The translations under genes and the position numbers were made by a program. The notes under the pieces were generated by a model. It made no database searches. It worked only from the letters and a program-made list of their open reading frames with translations, and was not told the origin of the DNA. Shown one piece after another: positions 1-11,640 of a stretch of 15,145 nucleotides of DNA. Source of the stretch: Bacteroidota bacterium (lineage in GTDB: Bacteria; Bacteroidota; Ignavibacteria; SZUA-365); contig JAGTUZ010000008.1 of assembly GCA_018224415.1 (NCBI GenBank), positions 1 to 15,145 of the forward strand, read 5' to 3'. Positions within the stretch are counted from its first letter, which is position 1. Every line of letters starts with the position of its first letter.

Positions 1-662
1 CGGACGTGCGGACGCCTGCCGAGCCAACGGCTGCGACCTGCCTTGCCCAGGCTGATGTTTTCATGCGTACGGTTGCTCACCGTGCCGAGCGTGGCGTAAC
101 ACACGACCTGCACGAGGCGCACTTCCCCGGAAGGCAGTTTCACCTGCGCATACCGGCCTTCCTTGGCGACAAGCTGTGCGGCGTTTCCCGCGCTGCGCGC
201 GATCTGTCCACCCTTGCCCGGCTTGAGCTCAATGTTGTGGATGAAGGATCCTACCGGAATATTCTGCAGCGGCAGCGCGTTCCCATCCTTGATTTCCGCA
301 TCCGCGCCGGATATGATCGGCTCACCGACCTTCAACCCGTCGGGTGCGAGAATGTAGCGCTTCTCACCGTCGGCGTATACCACAAGCGCAATAAACGCCG
401 TGCGGTTCGGATCGTATTCGATTGTCTCGATGCGACCGGGAATGCCGACCTTGTTGCGCTTGAAATCGATGATGCGATAGCGGCGCTTGTGACCACCGCC
501 GCGATGACGACTGGTAATGCGGCCATGGTTGTTGCGTCCGCCGCTCTTCGAGAGCGGAGCGAGTAGGGATTTCTCCGGCGTTGTGCAGGTGACTTCCTCG
601 AACGTACTGATCGAGTAGAACCGCGTCGCGGGGGTCATCGGGCGTAATTTTCTAACAGCCAC
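1..662 (-). CDS. rplB: 50S ribosomal protein L2, 3' end missing (window edge)
   Basis: L2 is a primary 23S rRNA-binding protein that helps build the peptidyl transferase region and subunit bridges. Translation from GTG at 662 gives MAVRKLRPMTPATRFYS, the standard L2 N-terminus; the next in-frame Met is residue 9, inside the conserved block, so GTG is the start. AAGGA lies 7 nt upstream. The RNA-binding signatures GRNNHGR (residues 42-48) and RHRGGGHK (52-59) are present, followed by the OB-like domain and, near the edge, the conserved ATLG turn and GKAGRSRW. 220 complete codons are visible; the family is about 275 residues, so the final ~55 residues, including the conserved C-terminal histidine loop, lie outside the window. 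It is the fifth gene of the S10 operon. Identification is secure. Confidence 0.97.
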   Translation of the reverse strand, partial: MAVRKLRPMTPATRFYSISTFEEVTCTTPEKSLLAPLSKSGGRNNHGRITSRHRGGGHKRRYRIIDFKRNKVGIPGRIETIEYDPNRTAFIALVVYADGEKRYILAPDGLKVGEPIISGADAEIKDGNALPLQNIPVGSFIHNIELKPGKGGQIARSAGNAAQLVAKEGRYAQVKLPSGEVRLVQVVCYATLGTVSNRTHENISLGKAGRSRWLGRRPHV

Positions 663-767
663 TGCTCGTTCCTTGCTTTATAGTTCTCGTTTACTTCTTC
701 TGACAGGAGCGCTCTGGCGATCCGTTCTGACCGGCGGAAATACCGCCATGGGTCTGGACCAACTCGA
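663..767 (-). other. Long rplW-rplB spacer with small hairpin
   Basis: This 105-nt gap is much longer than the other gaps in this S10 cluster (about 26 nt before rplC, 11 nt before rplD, essentially none before rplW). It holds a 5-bp GC-only hairpin (GGCGG / CCGCC, positions 733-747, 5-nt loop TATTT on the transcript) with no U-tract after it, so it is not a standard terminator. An ATG at 749 opens a 23-codon basic reading frame ending with TAA at 680-678, 15 nt before the rplB GTG. I see no promoter of good quality. Function unknown; it may simply be a long untranslated linker. Confidence 0.5.
670..674 (-). promoter_or_regulatory. Ribosome binding site of rplB
   Basis: AAGGA on the minus strand, 7 nt before the GTG at 662. 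It supports GTG rather than the internal ATG (codon 9) as the L2 start. This is one of the clearer Shine-Dalgarno sequences in the window. Confidence 0.75.
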
Positions 768-1055
768 TCAGGACTCGATGAGCTCGATCGTCTGGCCTTC
801 CTTGAGCGTCACAATCGCCTTTTTCCAGCTCGGCCGGTTGCCGACCATGCGGCCGCGACGTGTGAACTGTGACTTGCGCTTGCCTTTGTACCGAATCGTC
901 CGGATACTCTGGATGTCGACGGAGAAGCGCTTTGCGATCGCCTGGGCAATCTCGATCTTGTTGGCATCGATGTCCACTTCGAACGCGTACTGGTGACGCT
1001 CGCCGAGCATGGTCATCTTTTCCGTGAGAATCGGGCGTTTGATGATGGTTTTCAT
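768..1055 (-). CDS. rplW: 50S ribosomal protein L23
   Basis: L23 binds 23S rRNA domain III beside the polypeptide exit tunnel and is the docking site for trigger factor and SRP. The protein starts MKTIIKRPILTEK, the family signature, and carries the C-terminal basic segment RRGRMVGNRPSWKKA followed by a beta strand ending GQTIELIES. At 95 residues it matches the usual 95-100. Start choice: three in-frame ATGs are close together (1070, 1061, 1055). I chose 1055 because it puts Met three residues before IKRP as in relatives and has GTGGA 6 nt upstream. The ATG at 1070 overlaps the rplD stop as TAATG and would add MSGMS; coupled translation from it cannot be excluded. Lies between rplD and rplB in the S10 operon. 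Confidence 0.93.
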   Translation of the reverse strand: MKTIIKRPILTEKMTMLGERHQYAFEVDIDANKIEIAQAIAKRFSVDIQSIRTIRYKGKRKSQFTRRGRMVGNRPSWKKAIVTLKEGQTIELIES

Positions 1056-1069
1056 GGACATTCCACTCA

Positions 1070-1699
1070 TTAGATTTTCGTGAACGCTTCATCGATGACT
1101 GACAACGCGCTCTTCTGGATCAACAGCATCTGATTGTTGAGCACGTCGTAGGTCGATGCCTTCGAGGCTTCACGGATTTCCAGGGTAGGAATGTTGCGTC
1201 CGGCAAGCCAGAGATTCTGATCGTATTGCGCCACCAAAAGCAGCGTCTTGGTGTTCTGCAGCGAGAGCGACTTGAGAATCGCCGCCATCTCGCGCGTCTT
1301 TCCGTTGGACGCGGTGAAGTCGTCGATGACCATGACCTGCTGGTCGGCGGCCTTCATCGCGTAGGCGGACTTGCGGGCGAGCTGGCGCATCTTTGACGGG
1401 AGGCTCTTGCGGTAACTGCGGGGACGCGGACCGAAAATGGTGCCGCCACCCACCCACAGGGGCGAACGCGTCGATCCTGCGCGGGCCGTGCCGCGGCCTT
1501 TCTGCCGCCACGGCTTCTTGCCGCCACCGCGGACTTCGGAGCGCTCCTTGGCCTTCGATGTCCCCTGACGCTTGTTTCCGAGATGGATGCGCACTGCCTG
1601 GTAGACGACATGTGCATTGGGCTCGATTCCGAATACCGAATCGTTCAGGGCGATTTCTTCGCCTGTGGCGCCTGCGGTGGTATATGCTTGAACGTTCAT
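1070..1699 (-). CDS. rplD: 50S ribosomal protein L4
   Basis: L4 is an early-assembly 23S rRNA protein whose extended loop lines the narrowest part of the exit tunnel. The 209-residue product has the normal family length. The basic tunnel loop spans about residues 43-91 and contains the invariant KPWRQKGRGTARAG block (62-75) followed by SPLWVGGGTIFGPRPR, the hallmark of L4. The globular Rossmann-like part follows, with LLLVAQYDQNLWLAGRN-type strands near the C-terminus. In enterobacteria L4 also represses its own operon through a leader; no such leader is visible here. The start ATG lies 11 nt after the rplC stop with only a weak CTGG upstream. The stop overlaps a downstream ATG (TAATG at 1072-1068), suggesting translational coupling to rplW. 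Confidence 0.97.
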   Translation of the reverse strand: MNVQAYTTAGATGEEIALNDSVFGIEPNAHVVYQAVRIHLGNKRQGTSKAKERSEVRGGGKKPWRQKGRGTARAGSTRSPLWVGGGTIFGPRPRSYRKSLPSKMRQLARKSAYAMKAADQQVMVIDDFTASNGKTREMAAILKSLSLQNTKTLLLVAQYDQNLWLAGRNIPTLEIREASKASTYDVLNNQMLLIQKSALSVIDEAFTKI

Positions 1700-1710
1700 A
1701 ATGCCAGCGA

Positions 1711-2340
1711 TTACTTAACTTGTTTGTAAATCTCGAGCAGCCCGGACTTGTTGCCCGGCACCGCGCCCTTGACGATCAGAATGTTCGACTCGGGGATCAC
1801 GCGGAGTACGGTCAGGTTCTTGTACGTCACCCTGTTCCCGCCTGTACGGCCTCCCATGCGCATGCCGCGAAACACGCGGGACGGATAGGAGCTCGAACCG
1901 ATCGAGCCGGGAGCGCGAAGACGGTTGTGCTGGCCGTGCGTGGCACCGCCGACACCGCCGAAACCATGACGCTTCATGACACCCTGAAAGCCCTTGCCCT
2001 TGGATGTCCCGGACACGGTGACCTTCTCGCCGACCGCGAACAGTTCCACGGTCACTGCGTCGCCGGAATTGAGCTCGGACTGGTCAAAGCCCTTGAACTC
2101 GCGGATGTAGCGCAGCGGTGTGGAGTTGTATTTCTTGAACTGCCCCATGTCGGGCTTCTTCACGTTTTTCTCTGAACGGTCGAGATACCCAAGCTGCAGC
2201 GCTTCATATCCGTCGTTGTCCTTGCTGCGCTTCTGCAGCACTGTACAGGGACCGGCTTCGATGACCGTGCAGGGAATGAGCTTGCCATTTTCGTCGAAAA
2301 TGCTCGTCATTCCGAGTTTTTTTCCTAGTATTCCGCGCAT
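1711..2340 (-). CDS. rplC: 50S ribosomal protein L3
   Basis: L3 is one of the two assembly-initiating proteins of the 50S subunit, and its long finger reaches the peptidyl transferase centre. The 209-residue protein starts MRGILGKKLGMTSIF, the standard bacterial L3 opening, has a beta-barrel region, then GTSKGKGFQG (111-120), RHGF (124-127) and ATHG (133-136), which form the conserved extension. It ends VKGAVPGNKSGLLEIYK, the usual L3 tail. ATG at 2340 is the only reasonable start, as it aligns exactly with family N-termini. No strong Shine-Dalgarno is seen; AGAAGAG lies 13 nt upstream, so initiation may depend on rpsJ translation just before (26-nt gap). Second gene of the S10 operon. Confidence 0.97.
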   Translation of the reverse strand: MRGILGKKLGMTSIFDENGKLIPCTVIEAGPCTVLQKRSKDNDGYEALQLGYLDRSEKNVKKPDMGQFKKYNSTPLRYIREFKGFDQSELNSGDAVTVELFAVGEKVTVSGTSKGKGFQGVMKRHGFGGVGGATHGQHNRLRAPGSIGSSSYPSRVFRGMRMGGRTGGNRVTYKNLTVLRVIPESNILIVKGAVPGNKSGLLEIYKQVK

Positions 2341-2366
2341 AGTATTGAACCAGCTCTTCTAAGTCG

Positions 2367-2675
2367 TTACACTTTGATTTCAACGTCCACACCGGCGGGA
2401 AGCTCGAGCTTCATCAGGGAATCAACCGTCCGCTGCGTGGAATTGAAAATGTCAATGAGACGTTTATGCGAGCGTATCTCGAACTGCTCGCGGGATTTCT
2501 TGTCAACGTGCGGCGACCGCAAGACCGTATACACGGACCTCTTCGTGGGGAGAGGGATCGGTCCCGACACCACGGCACCCGTGGTCTTGACGGTCTTGAT
2601 GATCTTCTCCGCCGACTTGTCGATCAGGTTGTGATCGTATGATTTCAGCTTGATGCGTATCTTCTGCTGCGCCAC
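2367..2675 (-). CDS. rpsJ: 30S ribosomal protein S10 (NusE)
   Basis: S10 is a head protein of the 30S subunit and, as NusE, a partner of NusB and NusG in antitermination and transcription-translation coupling. From GTG at 2675 the protein is 102 residues, the usual size, beginning MAQQKIRIKLKSYDHNLID. Other signatures are GPIPLPT (38-44) on the rRNA-binding loop and SPHVDKKSREQFE (54-66). An upstream in-frame GTG at 2729 would add 18 residues (METPPTVFF...) that have no family counterpart and whose codons overlap the tuf terminator hairpin, so I reject it. A weak GAGAG lies about 9 nt upstream. First gene of the S10 operon, only 28 nt after that terminator. Confidence 0.96.
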   Translation of the reverse strand: MAQQKIRIKLKSYDHNLIDKSAEKIIKTVKTTGAVVSGPIPLPTKRSVYTVLRSPHVDKKSREQFEIRSHKRLIDIFNSTQRTVDSLMKLELPAGVDVEIKV

Positions 2676-2703
2676 AGTGCAATCTCTCTGATTTGTGAGA
2701 GTG

Positions 2704-2735
2704 AAAAAAACAGTGGGCGGCGTTTCCACCCACTG
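2704..2735 (-). terminator. Intrinsic terminator after tuf
   Basis: On the minus strand CAGTGGGTGG, loop AAACG, CCGCCCACTG, then seven T. The 10-bp stem has one G-U wobble and is GC-rich; the U-tract starts directly after the stem (plus-strand A run 2704-2710). It begins 16 nt after the tuf stop codon. This is a textbook Rho-independent terminator for the str transcription unit. What is odd is its closeness to rpsJ (28 nt from U-tract end to start codon). Confidence 0.9.
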
Positions 2736-2751
2736 CTCCGTTCACGATTTC

Positions 2752-3963
<1,212 letters not shown>

Positions 3964-3973
3964 GGTACTTTTG

Positions 3974-3978
3974 CTCCT
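3974..3978 (-). promoter_or_regulatory. Ribosome binding site of tuf
   Basis: AGGAG on the minus strand with 10 nt to the ATG at 3963. It lies within the 51-nt fusA-tuf gap. This strong site fits the need for more EF-Tu than EF-G from the same message. I see no convincing promoter in the gap. Confidence 0.8.
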
Positions 3979-4014
3979 GTGACTGTATGGAGTGAACGTT
4001 GAAAATCTGTGTTG

Positions 4015-6108
4015 TTAATCTTTTTTGCTTCCCCGGAACGTCTCGACGATTTTCTCGGCGATGTTCTTGGGGACTTCGTCATAATTATTGAAATGCATGG
4101 TGTAGATCGCGCGCCCCTGGGACAGCGAGCGCAGCGCCGTCGCGTAGCCGAACATATCCGACAGCGGCACCTGCGCGCGCACCACCTGGGCGTCGCTGCG
4201 GGTTCCCATGCCTTCGATGCGTCCGCGCCGCGAGTTGAGATCACCCACGACATTCCCCATATACTCCTCGGGAGTCACGACCTCGACCATGAACACCGGC
4301 TCGAGCAGCACAGGCTTGGCCTTCTGCACGGCCTCCTTGAAGGCCATGGAACCGGCAATCTTGAATGCCATTTCGGAGGAATCGACTTCGTGAAACGAAC
4401 CGTCGTAAAGGCGGACCTTCACGTCCTCGATGGGATACCCCGCGAGGAAACCGTTGCGCATGGCCGACTTGATTCCTTCGGAAACCGCGGGAATGTACTC
4501 TTTGGGGATGGAGCCGCCGACGATCTCGTCGAGGAATTCGTATCCCCCGCCCTTCTCGTTGGGCATGACCTCGATGAGCACATGGGCGAACTGGCCACGG
4601 CCACCGGACTGGCGAGCAAACTTCATGTCGGCCTTCGCGGCCGTACGGATCGTTTCCTTGTAGGCTACCTGCGGTTTGCCGACGTTGGCCTCGACCTTGA
4701 ACTCGCGCTTCATGCGGTCGATCAGGATCTCGAGGTGCAATTCGCCCATGCCGCTGATGATGGTCTGGCCCGTCTCCTCGTCGGTGTGCACGCGGAAGGT
4801 CGGATCCTCCTCGGCAAGCTTCTGGATCGCTTCGCCCAGGTTTTCCTGGTCGGCCTTGGACTTGGGCTCGATGGCCACATCGATCACGGGCTCCGGGAAT
4901 TCCATCTTCTCGAGCACGATCTGATCGGCTTCGTCGCAAAGCGTGTCACCGGTTTTTGTGTGCTTGAGACCGATGGCGGCGCAGATGTCGCCGGTGTAGG
5001 CGGTCTCCACGTCCTCACGGTGATTGGCATGCATGCGGAGAATGCGTCCGAGACGCTCCTTCTTCCCGCTCACGGAATTAAAGACGTATGAACCCGCCTT
5101 CACCGTGCCGGAATACACGCGGAAAAAGATAAGACGACCCACGTACGGGTCGGTCGCGACCTTGAAGGCCAGAGCGGAGAACTTTTCCTCGTCGCTGGGA
5201 CGGCGTTCGATATGGTCGGAAAGATTGACATGATGTCCGATCGTGGCACCGACATCCATCGGGGACGGCAGAAATTCCACAACCGCGTCGAGCATGCGCT
5301 GCACACCCTTGTTCTTGAACGACGAACCGCAAAGCACGGGCACGATTTTCATGTCGACCGTCGCCTGGCGCAGTACCGCCGCAACCTCGTCCGGACTGAT
5401 TTCCTCACCGTCGAGATACTTGACCAAAAGGGTGTCGTCGACTTCGGCCACCGCCTCGAGCATCTGCGCGCGGTAGGTGTGCGCGGTCTCCTTCAGGTCG
5501 ACAGGGATCTCGATCTCGTCCCAGGTGCCGCCGAAAGTCTCTTCATGATAGATGCGCGCGGTGTTGGTGATCAGGTCGATGATGCCGACAAACGTCTCGC
5601 CCTGCCCGATCGGCAGGACAACGGGAATCGCGTTTGCTCCCAGACGCGAGCGCATCATGCTGACGGCGTCGTAGAAGTCCGCACCCACGCGGTCCATCTT
5701 GTTGACAAATGCGATGCGGGGCACGCGGTATTTGTCCGCCTGCCGCCAGACCGTCTCCGACTGCGGTTCGACCCCGCCCACGGCACAGAACAACGCAACC
5801 GCGCCGTCCAGCACGCGCAAGGCACGCTCGACCTCGACCGTGAAATCCACGTGACCGGGAGTGTCAATGATATTGATGCGATGATTCCGCCAGAAGCACG
5901 TCGTCGCGGCGCTGGTAATAGTGATACCGCGCTCTTTCTCCTGCTCCATCCAGTCCATGGTTGCCGCGCCGTCATGGACTTCGCCCATGCGGTGCAAGAC
6001 GCCGGTATAGAACAGAATACGCTCTGTCGTCGTTGTCTTCCCGGCATCGATATGCGCCATGATACCGATGTTCCTGGTACGTTCCAGTGGATATTCCCGC
6101 TTTGCCAT
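4015..6108 (-). CDS. fusA: Translation elongation factor G
   Basis: EF-G is the GTPase that moves tRNAs and mRNA through the ribosome after peptide bond formation and, with RRF, recycles ribosomes. The 697 residues match the family (about 690-705). Visible motifs: G1 AHIDAGKT (18-25), switch I ERGITI (59-64), G3 DTPGH (82-86), G4 NKMD (136-139), and a G5 region near LCGSSFKNKGVQ. Domains II-V follow, including ISGMGELHLEI at the start of domain III and the domain IV tract SGGRGQFAHV and GSIPKEYIPAV. The tail is EVPKNIAEKIVETFRG. The ATG gives the standard MAKREYPLERTRNIGI start; only a weak purine run precedes it. The sequence looks like canonical translocating EF-G, not the EF-G2 or tetracycline-resistance types, which lie outside str operons. 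Confidence 0.98.
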   Translation of the reverse strand: MAKREYPLERTRNIGIMAHIDAGKTTTTERILFYTGVLHRMGEVHDGAATMDWMEQEKERGITITSAATTCFWRNHRINIIDTPGHVDFTVEVERALRVLDGAVALFCAVGGVEPQSETVWRQADKYRVPRIAFVNKMDRVGADFYDAVSMMRSRLGANAIPVVLPIGQGETFVGIIDLITNTARIYHEETFGGTWDEIEIPVDLKETAHTYRAQMLEAVAEVDDTLLVKYLDGEEISPDEVAAVLRQATVDMKIVPVLCGSSFKNKGVQRMLDAVVEFLPSPMDVGATIGHHVNLSDHIERRPSDEEKFSALAFKVATDPYVGRLIFFRVYSGTVKAGSYVFNSVSGKKERLGRILRMHANHREDVETAYTGDICAAIGLKHTKTGDTLCDEADQIVLEKMEFPEPVIDVAIEPKSKADQENLGEAIQKLAEEDPTFRVHTDEETGQTIISGMGELHLEILIDRMKREFKVEANVGKPQVAYKETIRTAAKADMKFARQSGGRGQFAHVLIEVMPNEKGGGYEFLDEIVGGSIPKEYIPAVSEGIKSAMRNGFLAGYPIEDVKVRLYDGSFHEVDSSEMAFKIAGSMAFKEAVQKAKPVLLEPVFMVEVVTPEEYMGNVVGDLNSRRGRIEGMGTRSDAQVVRAQVPLSDMFGYATALRSLSQGRAIYTMHFNNYDEVPKNIAEKIVETFRGSKKD

Positions 6109-6159
6109 TCTGGCTTCTTTCCCGGTCTTTCTATGAAATTCTGATTGTTGACTCGTTGG

Positions 6160-6627
6160 TTACCATTTGAAGTGCGCGAAGGCCTTGTTCGACTCGGCCA
6201 TGCGATGCACATCGTCCTTCTTCTTGACCGCGCCGCCTTCGCTGTTTGCGGCCGCCATCAGCTCCGCCGCCAAACGGCGCAGCATCGTTTTGTCCCCGCG
6301 CGAACGGGCCGCGTTCAGCAGCCAGCGGATCGACAGGGCGGTGCGGCGCTCGGGGCGCACTTCCATCGGCACCTGGTACGTGGCACCGCCAACGCGGCGG
6401 GCACGGACTTCGATCACGGGCTGGGCGTTGAACAACGCCTTGCGGAACAGCTCGTACCCGTTCTGACCGCTGCGACGCTCGATCTCCTCGATCGCTCCGT
6501 ACAGAATGCGGCGGGCGGTGTTCCTCTTCCCGTCAAGCATGATGGAATTGATGAAGCGCGAAACCAGAATGTCGTTGAACTTCGGGTCCGGGCTGAGCTG
6601 TCTGCGTTGTGCGCGTCTTTTTCTCAT
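6160..6627 (-). CDS. rpsG: 30S ribosomal protein S7
   Basis: S7 nucleates assembly of the 30S head by binding the 16S rRNA 3' major domain and contacts tRNA in the E site. The 155-residue protein has normal length. It starts MRKRRAQRRQLSPDPKFND, close to the usual MPRRR...PDPxY/F opening, and contains NSIMLDGKRNTARRI, the beta-hairpin ARRVGGATYQVPMEV and the C-terminal SEGGAVKKKDDVHRMAESNKAFAHF block. The gap from rpsL is 24 nt and lacks a standard Shine-Dalgarno: AATCAGAG sits 11 nt before ATG. In E. coli S7 represses its own operon at the S12-S7 junction; with a 24-nt spacer here no comparable structure can be recognised. Confidence 0.97.
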   Translation of the reverse strand: MRKRRAQRRQLSPDPKFNDILVSRFINSIMLDGKRNTARRILYGAIEEIERRSGQNGYELFRKALFNAQPVIEVRARRVGGATYQVPMEVRPERRTALSIRWLLNAARSRGDKTMLRRLAAELMAAANSEGGAVKKKDDVHRMAESNKAFAHFKW

Positions 6628-6651
6628 GTCAACTGTACTCTGATTGCGTTG

Positions 6652-7026
6652 TTAGGATTTCGGTCGCTTGGCGCCGTACTTGGAACGACCCTGCCGGCGT
6701 GACTCCACGCCCTGCGTGTCCAGCGTGCCGCGGATGATATGGTATCGGACGCCCGGCAGGTCCTTGACACGACCGCCACGGATCATCACGATTGAATGCT
6801 CCTGGAGGTTGTGGCCTTCGCCCGGAATGTACGCGGTCACTTCCTGCCCGTTCGAAAGACGGATACGCGCGACTTTGCGCAGCGCGGAATTCGGCTTCTT
6901 CGGCGTCGTGGTGTACACGCGTGTGCACACGCCGCGCTTCTGCGGGCAGGCGTCGAGTGCGGGCGCCTTCTTCTTGGCCTTGACGACCTTTCTACCTTTG
7001 CGAACAAGCTGGCTAATCGTTGGCAC
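6652..7026 (-). CDS. rpsL: 30S ribosomal protein S12
   Basis: S12 sits at the 30S decoding centre and controls accuracy. The 124-residue protein starts with GTG and reads MPTISQLVRKGRK, has ACPQKRGVCTRVYTTTPKKPN (residues 26-46) and GGRVKDLPGVRYH (84-96), and ends SKYGAKRPKS. Lys43 and Lys88, whose substitution gives streptomycin resistance in other bacteria, are both wild type. Asp89, the residue methylthiolated by RimO in E. coli, is conserved. AAAGGA lies 8 nt before the GTG and confirms the start. First gene of the str unit, with a promoter candidate about 70 nt upstream. Confidence 0.98.
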   Translation of the reverse strand: MPTISQLVRKGRKVVKAKKKAPALDACPQKRGVCTRVYTTTPKKPNSALRKVARIRLSNGQEVTAYIPGEGHNLQEHSIVMIRGGRVKDLPGVRYHIIRGTLDTQGVESRRQGRSKYGAKRPKS

Positions 7027-7034
7027 TGCTGGGA

Positions 7035-7040
7035 TCCTTT
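7035..7040 (-). promoter_or_regulatory. Ribosome binding site of rpsL
   Basis: AAAGGA on the minus strand, 8 nt before the GTG at 7026. It confirms GTG as the S12 start, which also matches family N-termini. Confidence 0.8.
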
Positions 7041-7063
7041 GAATGAGAAACGTAAGAAACTCG

Positions 7064-7085
7064 TGTGAGATCAGAAGAGCTCACA
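7064..7085 (-). other. Small inverted repeat in the rpsL leader
   Basis: TGTGAG and CTCACA pair as a 6-bp stem with a 10-nt loop in the presumed 5' untranslated region of rpsL. It is the only pairing of note in this leader. A stem this short may be chance; no known ribosomal leader family is recognised. Confidence 0.3.
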
Positions 7086-7095
7086 GGAGCTTATA

Positions 7096-7124
7096 AAATT
7101 AGCGAAAGTCCGGGACATTGTCAA
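7096..7124 (-). promoter_or_regulatory. Candidate promoter of the rpsL-rpsG-fusA-tuf unit
   Basis: On the minus strand a perfect TTGACA (7124-7119) is followed after exactly 17 nt by TAATTT (7101-7096). The -35 matches the sigma-70 consensus 6 of 6 and the -10 matches 3 of 6. The stretch TAATTTTA also resembles the Bacteroidota -7 element TAnnTTTG except for the last base. A start about 7 nt downstream (near 7089) would leave a leader of about 63 nt before the rpsL GTG. It lies 28 nt after the post-rpoC hairpin, which fits a boundary between the rpoBC and str units. Inferred from sequence only. Confidence 0.65.
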
Positions 7125-7151
7125 GAGCCGGGAGGCAGGATCGGGCATTTT

Positions 7152-7186
7152 TCTTCCCTTGCAGGCAGAAAACCTGCAAGGGAAGA
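7152..7186 (-). terminator. Strong hairpin after rpoC, possible non-canonical terminator
   Basis: Perfect 14-bp inverted repeat: TCTTCCCTTGCAGG at 7152-7165 and its complement at 7173-7186, with a 7-nt loop. It begins 23 nt after the rpoC stop codon. In the transcribed direction the hairpin is followed by AAAAATGC, not by U residues, so it does not meet the intrinsic-terminator pattern. Its location between rpoC and the str promoter suggests a 3'-end stabiliser, processing site or U-less terminator of the rpoBC message. Confidence 0.55.
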
Positions 7187-7209
7187 TGTAACGCCTGACA
7201 TTCATGGAA

Positions 7210-11571
<4,362 letters not shown>

Positions 11572-11640
11572 TGTATTCTCCAATCAATTCAATTCTGTTT
11601 CTGATTCATGGGAAAACAGGACATGGCACGGGAGCGTCTG
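11572..11640 (-). other. rpoB-rpoC spacer
   Basis: 69 nt between the rpoB TGA and rpoC ATG. It contains the rpoC ribosome binding site and one AATCAGA motif (11606-11600). No terminator or good promoter is seen, so the two genes are probably cotranscribed. Confidence 0.5.
11578..11581 (-). promoter_or_regulatory. Ribosome binding site of rpoC
   Basis: GGAG on the minus strand, 6 nt before ATG at 11571. The alternative in-frame TTG at 11583 abuts this site and would have no ribosome binding site of its own, so this site decides the start. Confidence 0.8.

Noticed and set aside
678..749. 23-codon reading frame as an annotated gene
   Set aside because: No ribosome binding site of quality, no homology that I recognise, and short frames of this size occur by chance; kept only as an observation in the spacer.
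2676..2729. N-terminal extension of S10 from GTG at 2729
   Set aside because: The added 18 residues have no family counterpart and the codons overlap the tuf terminator stem; the GTG at 2675 gives the exact S10 N-terminus.
7078..7091. Hairpin AGCTC/GAGCT competing with the rpsL leader stem, as an alternative-structure switch
   Set aside because: One arm covers the expected transcription start near 7089, so it would probably not be fully in the RNA; 5 bp is too short to argue from.
11572..11583. TTG start four codons upstream for rpoC
   Set aside because: It abuts the GGAG ribosome binding site that is well spaced for the ATG at 11571.
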